Assembly: GCA_948467645.1 (NCBI GenBank)
Contig: CAOKFD010000030.1
Span: forward strand, 1-37,233
Length of the DNA stretch: 37,233 nt
Reading direction: 5' to 3'
DNA from: Fimadaptatus sp948467645
GTDB taxonomy: Bacteria; Bacillota; Clostridia; Christensenellales; Aristaeellaceae
In this document: positions 22,425 to 30,874 of the stretch, in pieces
Layout of the letters: each line of letters starts with the position of its first letter
Position numbering within the stretch: the first letter of the stretch is position 1
Position numbers and translations under genes: made by a program
The notes under the pieces: generated by a model
What the model saw: the letters and a program-made list of their open reading frames with translations, nothing else
Told to the model about the DNA's origin: nothing
Databases searched by the model: none

Positions 22425-25400
22425 ATGGCAGGATTACCCGATTGGCAGAACCTGGATCTGCACAGCATCAATCGTCAGCCCAACCGCACTACGCTTATAC
22501 CCTATGCGTGCCGCAAATCCGCGCTCGCTGGTGAGCGCGGCGTATCGCCGTTTTATAAGCTGCTAAACGGCGTATGGGACTTCTACTTCGCGCCCGTGCC
22601 CGAATTGTGGCCGGACGGATTTGAGAAGGAGGACTATTCCTTCGAGGACGTAGAGTGGGACGCGATCAACGTGCCCGGCAACTGGCAGATGGAGGGCGAC
22701 TATGACGTGCCCCAGTATACCAACGTCGCCTATCCCATACCTTACGATCCGCCCTTCGTGCCCGACGACAATCCCGTGGGCTTCTACCGCCGCGAGTTCA
22801 CCCTGCCCTCCAGCTGGGCGGACAAGCAGATATTCCTCAACTTCGACGGCGTTAACTCGGCGTACTACGTATACGTGAACGGTCATGAGGTGGGCTTTAA
22901 CAAGGTCACTCACATGCCGGGCGAGTTCGACATAACCCCCTATGTGCGCGAAGGCGAAAACACCCTCGCGGTCAAGGTGTTCAAGTGGTCGGACGGCACG
23001 TATCTGGAGGATCAGGACTGCTGGCGCTTCAGCGGCATATTCCGCGACGTGTATATGCTGGGCGTGCCCAAGACGCATATCCGCGACGTGCGCACCACCT
23101 CCACGCTGGATAAGGACTATAAGGACGGCGTGCTGAATGCCGAGTTCGACGTGTTCAATTACTCCGACGCGGCGGCCGAGCTGACTCTGGACGTATCGCT
23201 TGTATGCGACTGCGGCTGCGAGAAGCTGAACCGTTCGTATGAAGTAAAGCTGGCGGCGGGCGAGAACACCACCGTTAAGCTGGATGAGGTAATCAAGGAC
23301 GCCAAGCACTGGACGGCTGAAACGCCCAATCTGTACACGCTGCTGTGCGAACTGCGCGCGGGCGACAAGACCCTCGAAGTACAGCGCGTGCGCGTGGGCT
23401 TCCGCACGGTCGAAATACACGACGGCCAGCTGTTTGTAAACGGCGTGTCCATAAAGCTCAAGGGCGTTAACCGCCACGACACCCATACCGAGATGGGTCA
23501 CGTCACCCCGATGGAAACCTTGCTTCGCGACATCGAGCTGATGAAGCAGAATAACATCAACACCGTGCGTACCTCGCACTACCCGAACGACCCGCGCTGG
23601 CTCGACCTGTGCGACGAGTGGGGCATGTACGTAATCGATGAGGCCGACATCGAGTGCCACGGCATAGTCTGCTCCGACGCGAACGCCACCTACGGCAACG
23701 GCGCGTACGACCGCATCGCCCGCGACCCCAAGTGGGAGAGCGCGTTCGTCGACCGCGGCGTGCGCATGGTAATGCGCGATCGCAACCATCCTTCGATCAT
23801 AATATGGTCGCTGGGCAACGAGTCGGGCTACGGCTGCTGCCACGTCGCGATGGCCAAAGCGCTGCGCGAGCTGGATCCCTCCCGCCCGATACACTACGAG
23901 CGCGATGCGCAGGCCGAAACCGCCGACATGTATTCGCGCATGTATACCAACGTCTACGACCTCGTAAAAGAGGGCGAAAAGGACGACCCCAAGCCCTTCT
24001 TCCTGTGCGAATACGCGCACGCCATGGGCCTTGGCCCCGGCAGCTTCAAGGACTACTGGGACGCGATATACAAGTATCCGCGCCTTATCGGCGGCTGCGT
24101 GTGGGAGTGGTGCGACCACGGCCTGACCGCGTACACCGAGGACGGCGAAAAGTACTATAAGTACGGCGGCGACTACGGCGACAAGCCCAACGATTCCAAC
24201 TTCTGCGTGGACGCGCTGTGCTACCCCGACCGCACGCCGCATACCGGCCTGCTGGAATACAAGAAGGTAATTCAGCCCATGAAGGTCGAGGCAGTTGACC
24301 TGACCAAGGGCGTGTTCGACGTGACCAACCTGTACGCATTCCGCACATTCGACGGCATGGAAGCCAACTGGATGGTTGAGGTGGACGGCCACGCTGTGCA
24401 GCAGGGCGATCTGAAGCTGGACATAGCGCCCTACGCAACCCAGCGCGTGACTATCGACTATAAGCTGCCCGCGTGCGGCAACGCTTTCCTGACGATAACC
24501 CTGCGCGAGAAGTACGATACCAACTGGTGCGCCGCCGGTCACGAGGTCGCGGTTGCTCAGTTTGAACTGCCGGTCGAGGCGATGAAGATCACCCGCTCCG
24601 CCGACGATATGCCCGAGGTTATGATGATAGACGACGAGGGCGTTATACTGCTGGGCGAGGACTTCTCGGTCATATTCGACCGCCGCGGCAATCTGGTCGA
24701 GTGGACGCAGGACGGCCGCGACGTGCTGCTGAGCGGCCCCGAGGTCAACCTCTGGCGCGCGCCCACCGACAACGACGTGCGCATCAAGGAGGCGTGGCAG
24801 CGCTTCGGCTTTGATAAGCTGCAGACCCGCGTGACCGAGTTCACCGCCGAGCGCATAACCAAGTCGGCCGTGCGCGTGCGCGTAAGTCAGGTGCTGGCGC
24901 CCTATACGACTGTGCCGGTGGTTAAGGCCGATCTGACCTACACCGTATTCGGCGACGGTTCAATCCGCCTGAACGTAAAGTACACTCCTCTTGTCAAGTT
25001 CGAGATCGAGGTTCCCGGCTCGCACTGGGCGCCCGAGGGCAGCCCCGAGTCCAAGCCTCACATGAAGGACATCTACCTGCCGCGCGTGGGCGTGAAGATG
25101 GCCGTGCCCGAGGATTACGACCGCGCGATGTGGCTGGGCCGCGGCCCGCAGGAGAACTATCAGGACATGTGGGAAGGCGCGCTCGTCGGTCTGTACGAGG
25201 GCGACATGGACGACCTGCACGAGCCGTATGTGCGTCCGCAGGAGAACGGCGCGCGCGGTGAGACCCGCTATCTGGCGCTGTACGACAAGCGCGGCGAGGG
25301 TCTGATGGTCATCAATGAAAAGGCGCGCTATGAAGGCTTTAGCTTCAACGCGCACCCGTATACCGACGAGATGCTGGATAAGGCCACGCATACCTGCGAG

Positions 25401-25601
25401 CTGGAGGCCGACGACCACATCACGCTGTCCATAGACTATGCGCAGGGCGCGCTGGGCTCCAACATATGCGGCCCCGAGCCCATGGAGCACTACCGCCTGT
25501 ACATGCGCGATACGCTTGAGCAGCAGTTTGTAATCAAGCCGTATACGCGCCAGACGCTGAAGATCGCGACGGCCGCCGCGATAGTGCCCGAGGAGATCTG
25601 A
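22425..25601 (+). CDS. lacZ: Beta-galactosidase, GH2 (LacZ type)
   Basis: This 1058-aa glycoside hydrolase cleaves terminal beta-galactose. It has the GH2 sugar-binding domain (NVPGNWQMEGDYDVPQYTNVAYP, about residues 82-104), an immunoglobulin-like domain, and the barrel with GVNRHDTHTEMGHV. The acid/base is Glu466 in LGNESGYG and the nucleophile Glu529 in LCEYAHAMG. A Bgal small-chain domain forms the C-terminal third (about 775-1050, with NLWRAPTDNDV and GPQENYQDM). Length is close to E. coli LacZ. There is no signal peptide, so it is cytoplasmic. The ATG at 22425 has TGGAGGTAAG 5-7 nt upstream; the 42-codon open extension overlaps the promoter and is not translated. It has its own promoter. 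Confidence 0.95.
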   Translation: MAGLPDWQNLDLHSINRQPNRTTLIPYACRKSALAGERGVSPFYKLLNGVWDFYFAPVPELWPDGFEKEDYSFEDVEWDAINVPGNWQMEGDYDVPQYTNVAYPIPYDPPFVPDDNPVGFYRREFTLPSSWADKQIFLNFDGVNSAYYVYVNGHEVGFNKVTHMPGEFDITPYVREGENTLAVKVFKWSDGTYLEDQDCWRFSGIFRDVYMLGVPKTHIRDVRTTSTLDKDYKDGVLNAEFDVFNYSDAAAELTLDVSLVCDCGCEKLNRSYEVKLAAGENTTVKLDEVIKDAKHWTAETPNLYTLLCELRAGDKTLEVQRVRVGFRTVEIHDGQLFVNGVSIKLKGVNRHDTHTEMGHVTPMETLLRDIELMKQNNINTVRTSHYPNDPRWLDLCDEWGMYVIDEADIECHGIVCSDANATYGNGAYDRIARDPKWESAFVDRGVRMVMRDRNHPSIIIWSLGNESGYGCCHVAMAKALRELDPSRPIHYERDAQAETADMYSRMYTNVYDLVKEGEKDDPKPFFLCEYAHAMGLGPGSFKDYWDAIYKYPRLIGGCVWEWCDHGLTAYTEDGEKYYKYGGDYGDKPNDSNFCVDALCYPDRTPHTGLLEYKKVIQPMKVEAVDLTKGVFDVTNLYAFRTFDGMEANWMVEVDGHAVQQGDLKLDIAPYATQRVTIDYKLPACGNAFLTITLREKYDTNWCAAGHEVAVAQFELPVEAMKITRSADDMPEVMMIDDEGVILLGEDFSVIFDRRGNLVEWTQDGRDVLLSGPEVNLWRAPTDNDVRIKEAWQRFGFDKLQTRVTEFTAERITKSAVRVRVSQVLAPYTTVPVVKADLTYTVFGDGSIRLNVKYTPLVKFEIEVPGSHWAPEGSPESKPHMKDIYLPRVGVKMAVPEDYDRAMWLGRGPQENYQDMWEGALVGLYEGDMDDLHEPYVRPQENGARGETRYLALYDKRGEGLMVINEKARYEGFSFNAHPYTDEMLDKATHTCELEADDHITLSIDYAQGALGSNICGPEPMEHYRLYMRDTLEQQFVIKPYTRQTLKIATAAAIVPEEI

Positions 25602-25630
25602 TAAACCTGATACCGGGCGATAAGTAATGA

Positions 25631-25690
25631 GCGCCGCCCGACGTTACCCAATGAAATGGGAACGCCGGGCGGCGCGCCGCGTTTATTTGC
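25631..25690. terminator. Terminator between convergent lacZ and ABM-like genes
   Basis: GCGCCGCCCG-ACGTTACCC and GGGAACG-CCGGGCGGCGC form a stem of nearly 20 bp around AATGAAAT. GTTTATTT follows on the plus strand. It mainly ends lacZ; on the minus strand there is no T run. Confidence 0.7.
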
Positions 25691-26009
25691 GTATGAAATG
25701 TGTATCGTCATTTGGCACATCCTGCGGGGCAAACCGCATTACCTTCATGTGCAGATCGTATTTTTCCCTAAGCGCTGTGATCTTTTCCATCATGGGCGAG
25801 CCGTGGTGCGCGTCGATAGCCGCCTGATCTTGCCAGCTGTCTATCAAAAGGACGGTCTCATCATCGTCCATCGAGTAAAAGTATTCGTATTGCAGGTTGC
25901 CGCGCTCTGCCCTTATCGCGGCGACGACGCCGCTTGAAGTCATTTCTTTTGCAAAACTGCGCGCCGCGCCGTTCTTGCCAGAATAGTATATGTTGATAGT
26001 TATGCTCAT
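25683..26009 (-). CDS. Antibiotic biosynthesis monooxygenase (ABM/YgiN-like) domain protein
   Basis: The 108-aa product has the ferredoxin-like ABM pattern: SITINIYYSGKNGAARSFAKEMTSSG, then NLQYEYFYSMDDDETVLLIDSWQDQAAIDAHHGSPMMEKI and a final strand LHMKVMRFAPQ. Members include quinol monooxygenases and heme-degrading or unknown small enzymes; which applies here is unclear. It is a small cytoplasmic protein, likely a dimer. I chose the ATG at 26009, where the fold begins; the ribosome site is weak (GGCGGGCG). A consensus-like promoter lies at 26053-26081. It is a single gene, convergent with lacZ. Confidence 0.8.
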   Translation of the reverse strand: MSITINIYYSGKNGAARSFAKEMTSSGVVAAIRAERGNLQYEYFYSMDDDETVLLIDSWQDQAAIDAHHGSPMMEKITALREKYDLHMKVMRFAPQDVPNDDTHFIRK

Positions 26010-26052
26010 GAAATTGCGCCCGCCTTTATGAAAAAATGTGGATCGTTTTTTC

Positions 26053-26081
26053 AGAATACCATAAAGCGCATTTATATTCAA
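26053..26081 (-). promoter_or_regulatory. Promoter of the ABM-like gene
   Basis: On the minus strand TTGAAT (26081-26076), 17 nt, TATTCT (26058-26053), 44 nt before the ATG. Confidence 0.65.
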
Positions 26082-26132
26082 GAAATTTATCGTCCACGTA
26101 ATGCGCAGACCCGGAATATGTTCCGCACTGAT

Positions 26133-26181
26133 AAAAAACCGGCCGCACGGCCATGAGCACGGGCCGCGCGACCGGTTTTTT
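26133..26181. terminator. Bidirectional terminator
   Basis: AAAAAACCGG and CCGGTTTTTT flank an inner ACGGCC/GGGCCG pairing. A runs on one side and T on the other let it work on both strands. On the minus strand it follows directly after the PepSY-protein stop. Confidence 0.85.
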
Positions 26182-26187
26182 GCATGA

Positions 26188-26874
26188 TCAGTCGTCCAAT
26201 TCCCATTCCGCGACGTCGCCCGTCGCGGCGTTTATCTTGAACTCGTACTTTTTGTAGCCCAGAGTGCATTCGCCCTCGTAATATATGGCACCCTCATACG
26301 CGTCAAAGTCGAAGTCCAGATCGGTAATATCCAGATCGCCCTTGGCCAGCTTCAGCGCGTCCACGGCTTCGCGCGCGGTCAGCAGCCTGCTTTCCGACTG
26401 CGCGTCCGCCGCGCCGGGGATCACTTCCTGCTTGAGGAGCCTTATGAGCTGGGCGTTTTCCGCGGCAAACTCCATCATGTACATGTCGCCGTCCAGCGTG
26501 CAGAACGCGTGCCACTCGTTTACGCCGTCATCCTCGTCAAAGTATATGTAATCCACCTCGCAGCCGGGCAGCATGGCCTGCGCGGCCTTTATCGCGGCGT
26601 CCCTGTCCAGCGTCGCGGTTAGCTTTTTACGCTTGACTTCGTACTCGGTCTGTACGAACACATAATTGCCGCTTGCGTCGGCGAGCGCCTCTATTTCGGC
26701 GTTGGCCGCCTCGTCGCGGAACTCGTATTCCGTGTACGCGCCCTCGCTTTCCTGCTTGACCAGCTGCGCGTCCGCGCTTACGTAGGCGGTGTTTATGACT
26801 GCGCCCTGCGCCATGGCGACGGGCGTCGCCAGCGCGGCTATGGCGGCTATGACAGCGATTATTTTCCTAAGCAT
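26188..26874 (-). CDS. Secreted PepSY-domain protein
   Basis: The 228-aa product has a signal peptide (MLRKIIAVIAAIAALATPVAMAQG) without a lipobox, then two PepSY-like units. The first is about residues 65-130 (LDRDAAIKAAQAMLPGCEVDYIYFDEDDGVNEWHAFCTLDGDMY...). The second is about 152-228 (LTAREAVDALKLAKGD...YEFKINAATGDVAEWELDD), whose ending is the most typical. PepSY units occur in peptidase inhibitors and in proteins of the cell surface; the exact role here is unknown. AAAGGA lies 8-9 nt before the ATG. A TATAAT (26905-26910) with a poor -35 lies upstream, and a 15-bp palindrome is at 26941-26955. Confidence 0.75.
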   Translation of the reverse strand: MLRKIIAVIAAIAALATPVAMAQGAVINTAYVSADAQLVKQESEGAYTEYEFRDEAANAEIEALADASGNYVFVQTEYEVKRKKLTATLDRDAAIKAAQAMLPGCEVDYIYFDEDDGVNEWHAFCTLDGDMYMMEFAAENAQLIRLLKQEVIPGAADAQSESRLLTAREAVDALKLAKGDLDITDLDFDFDAYEGAIYYEGECTLGYKKYEFKINAATGDVAEWELDD

Positions 26875-26904
26875 GGCTTTACAGTCCTTTCAAATACGAT
26901 AATT

Positions 26905-26910
26905 ATTATA
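26905..26910 (-). promoter_or_regulatory. Candidate -10 box of the PepSY-protein gene
   Basis: TATAAT on the minus strand, 31 nt before the ATG. The best -35 is TTAAGT at 18-nt spacing, which is poor, so an activator may be needed. Confidence 0.45.
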
Positions 26911-26940
26911 AGCCGTGGCGTTAGCCCGACTTAATACGCA

Positions 26941-26955
26941 TAGTATGCCATACTA
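26941..26955. promoter_or_regulatory. 15-bp perfect palindrome, operator candidate
   Basis: TAGTATG-C-CATACTA is a perfect inverted repeat centred 38 nt upstream of the PepSY-gene -10. It lies just upstream of the -35 position, where an activator would bind. No regulator gene adjoins it. Confidence 0.4.
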
Positions 26956-27019
26956 ATGTTAAGCGAATATTGAGTAAAAAGCTCGAATTCGGCGCGGCCG
27001 CGCGGCATGGGCGCGCGCG

Positions 27020-27802
27020 TCAATCCATGCCCGCCGCATCCCTGATAGCGCCCAGCATGTAGCGCGCGTACTCGGTAAGCGCCGCCGCGTCCGCATCCAT
27101 GCGATTTTTGCCGCCGTATTCGCACAGCGCGCCCTCCACAACGGGCATGAATTCGCGCGGCAGATTGTCAAGCGCCCACTTGCCGCCCTCTGCCTTGGAC
27201 AGAACAAGCCCCTCCCGCGTATATGCCAACACACGCGCAAGGTTCAGCACAATGTAGACCGGCTCGGAAAGTATGTCGCTTTCCGCGCCCGATACGTCCG
27301 TCCATATGCTGTCCATATAGTATTTGCCGTCCACCTCGCCGAACACGGCGGGTATGCCCTCGCCCAGCAGCACGCGCCCGCGCTCGCGGATTACCGTGAA
27401 GTGCGCCGCCAGATCGGGATCGCTGTGGCCGACGCTGCGCGCGTACTCGTCCGGGGCGTTTACGCACGCGTCCAGATACATCGGCGAAAAGTGGAACTCG
27501 AACGGGGTAGGGTAGACGAACGGGTCGCATACCTCGCGCCGCACAACGCTGACCTCAAGTCCCTTCTTAGGCGCGCGGGCGTTCAGCCTGACCATATCGT
27601 CGATATACGCGCGGCGCTTGTCAAAATCAAGCGCGTCCTTTATGACGACGATCAAGTCTATATCGCTCGACGCGGGATTAAAGCAGCCCATCGCCGCCGA
27701 GCCGTGCAGGTATATGCCCACCAGATTATCGCCAAACGCCTTGCATGTTGCATCAACGAAGTCGTACAGTAGTTCGCCGTACTGTGCGTAAACCGAAGCC
27801 AT
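27020..27802 (-). CDS. Aminoglycoside nucleotidyltransferase-like protein (ANT(3'')/ANT(9) type)
   Basis: The 260-aa product has the nucleotidyltransferase motif LHGSAAMGCFNPASSDIDLIVV with Gly34-Ser35 and metal ligands Asp47 and Asp49. A helical C-terminal domain of the DUF4111 type follows (YIVLNLARVLAYTREGLVLSKAEGGKWALDNLP, about residues 178-210). AadA-type enzymes adenylylate streptomycin/spectinomycin; many chromosomal relatives have no proven resistance role, so this may be a housekeeping or silent homologue. Length equals AadA. The ATG at 27802 has ACGGAGGA 7-8 nt upstream. It is read divergently from the MATE exporter gene, from its own near-consensus promoter. Confidence 0.85.
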   Translation of the reverse strand: MASVYAQYGELLYDFVDATCKAFGDNLVGIYLHGSAAMGCFNPASSDIDLIVVIKDALDFDKRRAYIDDMVRLNARAPKKGLEVSVVRREVCDPFVYPTPFEFHFSPMYLDACVNAPDEYARSVGHSDPDLAAHFTVIRERGRVLLGEGIPAVFGEVDGKYYMDSIWTDVSGAESDILSEPVYIVLNLARVLAYTREGLVLSKAEGGKWALDNLPREFMPVVEGALCEYGGKNRMDADAAALTEYARYMLGAIRDAAGMD

Positions 27803-27836
27803 AAACAGTATCCTCCGTAAAAATAAGTGTATCCCC

Positions 27837-27865
27837 ATTTTATCACGCCGCGCAGTGCGTGTCAC
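27837..27865 (-). promoter_or_regulatory. Promoter of the nucleotidyltransferase-like gene
   Basis: On the minus strand GTGACA (27865-27860), 17 nt, TAAAAT (27842-27837) with a TGA extended -10. It lies 35 nt before the ATG, in the space shared with the divergent MATE gene. Confidence 0.72.
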
Positions 27866-27983
27866 TATATTTTACCCGGCTGAGGCGCGTCCGTGCGGCG
27901 CTTGCATACGCCAATCTTTACAAAGGTATGATATGATTAAGTTTATCAACTTGCCTTATAATAAATACATTGGGGGGATGCAA

Positions 27984-29354
27984 ATGAGCAAGCTGCAGCA
28001 GGACTTTACACAGGGCAGCATATCGAGCCATCTGATAAAATTCGCACTGCCGTATCTGCTGGCCAATCTGCTTCAGGCGCTGTACAGCGTCGCCGACATG
28101 ATGATAGTCAGCTGGATGTGCGGTACCAATTCGATGTCGGGCGTAAACATCGGCGGCCAGATCACTCAGATGATAATGATGCTGGTATCGGGCCTTACCG
28201 TGGGCGGCACGGTGCTGGTGGGCCAGTACTACGGCGCGCGTCAGGATGAGGAGGTAAAGCGCACGATAGGCACGATGCTCAGCCTGCTTACGATAATGGG
28301 CATAGTGCTGATGGCGATAATGCTGATGGCGTGCGACGGCGCGCTGCGGCTTTTGAATACGCCGGCGGAATCGTTTTCGGAGGCGCATAACTACCTCATT
28401 ATATCGCTGTGGGGCACGCTGTGCGTGTTCTGGTACAACGCGCTTTCCTCCATACAGCGCGGCATGGGCGATTCCAAGCGCCCGCTGATATTCGTGGCGA
28501 TCGCGTGTGTGGTCAACGTGGGACTTGACCTTTTGATGGTCGGCCCGTGGCAGATGGGCGCGGCGGGCGCGGCGCTGGCCACGATAATATCGCAGGGCAT
28601 AAGCGTACTTCTGTGCGCCGGGTATCTGGGCACGCACGGCTTTATATTCGACTTTAAGCCGTCCAGCTTCAAGATACACGGCGACAAGGTGAAGCTGCTT
28701 ATAAAGATAGGCCTGCCCTCGTCGGTGCAGAGCTTCGTGACCAACCTGTCGTTCCTGATGATGACCGCGATAGTCAACGGCTTCGGCGTGGCGGCCTCGG
28801 CGGCGGTCGCGGTGTGCGGCAAGTTCAACAGCTTCGGCATAATGCCCGCATTGGCCATGTCGTCCTCGGTCTCCTCGCTGGCGGCCCAGAACATAGGCGC
28901 AGGCAAGTACGACCGCGCGGTCGAAGCGCTCAAGGTGGGACTTAAAATATCAGTGGTGATAGGCATTGCGGTGTTTGCGTTTACGCAGCTCTGCCCGCAA
29001 TTGATACTGGAAATGTTCAACGCCGAGCCTGCGGTCATAGACTACGGCGTGACGTACCTGCGCGCGTTCTGCTTCGACTACCTGATCGTGCCGTTCGTGT
29101 TCTGCATAAACGGCCTTATGCTGGGCGCGGGGCACTCGATGTTCTCGCTGGTCAATAACATGCTTTCGGCGATACTTCTGCGCGTGCCGGTTGCGTACTT
29201 TGTGTCCAAGACTTCGCTGGGTCTTGCGGGCGTGGGCGCGGCGGCCCCGGCGGCCTCGCTTGCGTCGCTGATCGTGGGCGTGTGGTTCCTTCTCAGCGGG
29301 CGCTGGAAGAAAAACAGCACCGGCATACATCGCAGGGGCGCGGCGGAAGCCTGA
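27984..29354 (+). CDS. MATE family efflux transporter
   Basis: The 456-aa product has about 12 membrane segments and the MATE pattern: LIKFALPYLLANLLQALYSVADMMIVSWMCG near residues 14-44, GGQITQMIMMLVSGLTVGGTVLVGQYYGAR near 55-84, and a second half with GLPSSVQSFVTNLSFLMMTAIVNGFG. MATE proteins export cationic drugs or metabolites by sodium or proton antiport; the substrate here is unknown. Two ATGs are close together. The one at 27984 has GGGGGG at 6 nt, while the one at 27978 is too near it. AEC follows after 30 nt, so the two transporter genes probably share a transcript. No consensus promoter was found upstream. Confidence 0.92.
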   Translation: MSKLQQDFTQGSISSHLIKFALPYLLANLLQALYSVADMMIVSWMCGTNSMSGVNIGGQITQMIMMLVSGLTVGGTVLVGQYYGARQDEEVKRTIGTMLSLLTIMGIVLMAIMLMACDGALRLLNTPAESFSEAHNYLIISLWGTLCVFWYNALSSIQRGMGDSKRPLIFVAIACVVNVGLDLLMVGPWQMGAAGAALATIISQGISVLLCAGYLGTHGFIFDFKPSSFKIHGDKVKLLIKIGLPSSVQSFVTNLSFLMMTAIVNGFGVAASAAVAVCGKFNSFGIMPALAMSSSVSSLAAQNIGAGKYDRAVEALKVGLKISVVIGIAVFAFTQLCPQLILEMFNAEPAVIDYGVTYLRAFCFDYLIVPFVFCINGLMLGAGHSMFSLVNNMLSAILLRVPVAYFVSKTSLGLAGVGAAAPAASLASLIVGVWFLLSGRWKKNSTGIHRRGAAEA

Positions 29355-29384
29355 TAAACACCCGACAAAAATAGGAGGGGGCAT

Positions 29385-30323
29385 ATGGAGAATTTTGTCC
29401 TTACGGCAAACGCGGTTTTGCCGCTGTTTCTGATAATGGCGCTGGGCTACGGCATACGCCGTACGCCGCTGATGGACGGCCATACTCATCAGATGATGAA
29501 TAAGCTCATATTCAAACTGTTCCTGCCCATACTTCTGTTCAAAAATATATCAACATCCGATCTGAATGCGCTGTCGGGTTCGTGGGTGTATCTGTACGCG
29601 CTGGTGTCGGAACTGGCGATATTTTTGATACTGTTCATAATCGTGCCGCTCATCGAGAAGGAGAACCGCCGCCGCGGCGTGCTTATCCAGGCGATGGGGC
29701 GCGCCAACTATGCGCTGTTCGGCCTGCCGCTGGTGGGACTTTTGTACCCGGGCGAGGACGTAGCGGTCGCGTCCATGCTGGTTGCGGTATCGATACCTGT
29801 GTTCAACGTGATGAGCGTGGTCGCGCTGGAGGTCTATCGCGGCGGCAAGGTGGACGTAAAGAAGATATTGAAGGGCATAGTCACTAACCCGCTTATAATC
29901 AGCTGTGCGCTGGGCTTTATCTGGCTGGTAAGCGGCCTCAGGTTCCCGCAGTTCGTACAGACCGCCGTCAACGACGTGGCCAAGATTGCGACGCCGCTGT
30001 CGCTGTTCGTGCTGGGCGGCGCGTTCGAGTTTTCCAGCGTAAAGACGCACATGCGCCCGCTGCTTATCGGCACGCTGGGCAAGCTGGTCATTGTGCCGCT
30101 GGTGGCGCTGACTGCGGCGGCGCTGTTCGGGTTCAGGGGCATGGAGCTGGCGTCGCTGGGCGTGGCGTACATGGCGCCCTGCGCGGTTTCCAGCTATCCC
30201 ATGGCTCAGCAGATGGGCGGCGACGGCGAGCTGGCGGGCGAGCTGGTTGTTTTCACCACCGCGCTTTCGATATTCACCGTGTTCGGCTTCATGTACGCGA
30301 TGAAGAGCATGGGACTGATTTAA
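29385..30323 (+). CDS. Auxin efflux carrier (AEC) family transporter
   Basis: The 312-aa product has about ten membrane segments with the AEC/malate-permease layout: NAVLPLFLIMALGYGIRRTPLMD at the N-terminus, ALFGLPLVGLLYPGED near residues 108-123, and a second half with ATPLSLFVLGGAFEF. AEC members move organic anions such as malate, or other small acids; the substrate is not predictable. AGGAGGGGG precedes the ATG by 3-5 nt. It follows the MATE gene by 30 nt and ends at a terminator. Confidence 0.9.
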   Translation: MENFVLTANAVLPLFLIMALGYGIRRTPLMDGHTHQMMNKLIFKLFLPILLFKNISTSDLNALSGSWVYLYALVSELAIFLILFIIVPLIEKENRRRGVLIQAMGRANYALFGLPLVGLLYPGEDVAVASMLVAVSIPVFNVMSVVALEVYRGGKVDVKKILKGIVTNPLIISCALGFIWLVSGLRFPQFVQTAVNDVAKIATPLSLFVLGGAFEFSSVKTHMRPLLIGTLGKLVIVPLVALTAAALFGFRGMELASLGVAYMAPCAVSSYPMAQQMGGDGELAGELVVFTTALSIFTVFGFMYAMKSMGLI

Positions 30324-30372
30324 GCCGCCTTATAATGCACTTATCTTTCAAATAATTTACAAAAAGATTAAA

Positions 30373-30406
30373 TGTGTCGGTTTGCGGATAAAACCGGCAC
30401 TTTTTC
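30373..30406 (+). terminator. Terminator after the AEC transporter gene
   Basis: GTGTCGGTTT and AAACCGGCAC form a stem with one mismatch around GCGGATA, followed by TTTTTC. It ends the MATE-AEC transcript. Confidence 0.8.
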
Positions 30407-30440
30407 TATCTGAATAGCAAATTGCTAAACATGGGCTTGC

Positions 30441-30469
30441 TTGACAGTTTGAGGTGGAGAGATTAAAAT
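30441..30469 (+). promoter_or_regulatory. Strong promoter upstream of rny
   Basis: TTGACA (30441-30446), 17 nt, TAAAAT (30464-30469). A start near 30476 would give a leader of about 400 nt before the rny start codon. Confidence 0.75.
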
Positions 30470-30475
30470 AAATCT

Positions 30476-30874
30476 GTTACTGTGAAAAGGATTCGGAATG
30501 CGGAGCGCGGCGGACGTTTGGCCGCGCGCAGTCCTGATATATTTGATATATAGGAAAGCATCGATCGGCCGCCGCAGCGTCATGTGGCATATTGGTTCCC
30601 GCTTGATCGGTAAATACGTTAAATTGACGTCGGCGCGTGCCGTACGTTTGTTTGCGTATGCCGCGCGGCGGGGGACTAAAGTGCGTCTTAGAAATGGAAA
30701 GCCGCCCCAATTACGGTCATCCAAATTTCTGAGGCAGACTTATAAAAAAACTGATATTGCCATGCGTCGCGCGATGCCCATCCGCGTTGCCGACTTTCCA
30801 TTCGTATGCCGATATGGCGCGTGCGCCTGCATCGGCCGGATACCAAATTTAACCAAGAGGGGGGACTGACCAAC
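30476..30874 (+). other. About 400-nt leader of rny, no known RNA family recognised
   Basis: The leader contains a strong hairpin GCGCGGC/GCCGCGC (about 30504-30527) and further imperfect G/C-rich pairings near 30625-30672. I recognise no riboswitch, T-box or leader-peptide pattern. A 123-codon frame (30498-30869) starts with ATG behind AAAAGG and ends just before the rny start, but its Arg-rich protein resembles nothing and looks like chance. Confidence 0.45.

Noticed and set aside
22563..24542. 659-aa frame antisense to lacZ
   Set aside because: Same reason: a shadow of the biased codons of a clear GH2 gene.
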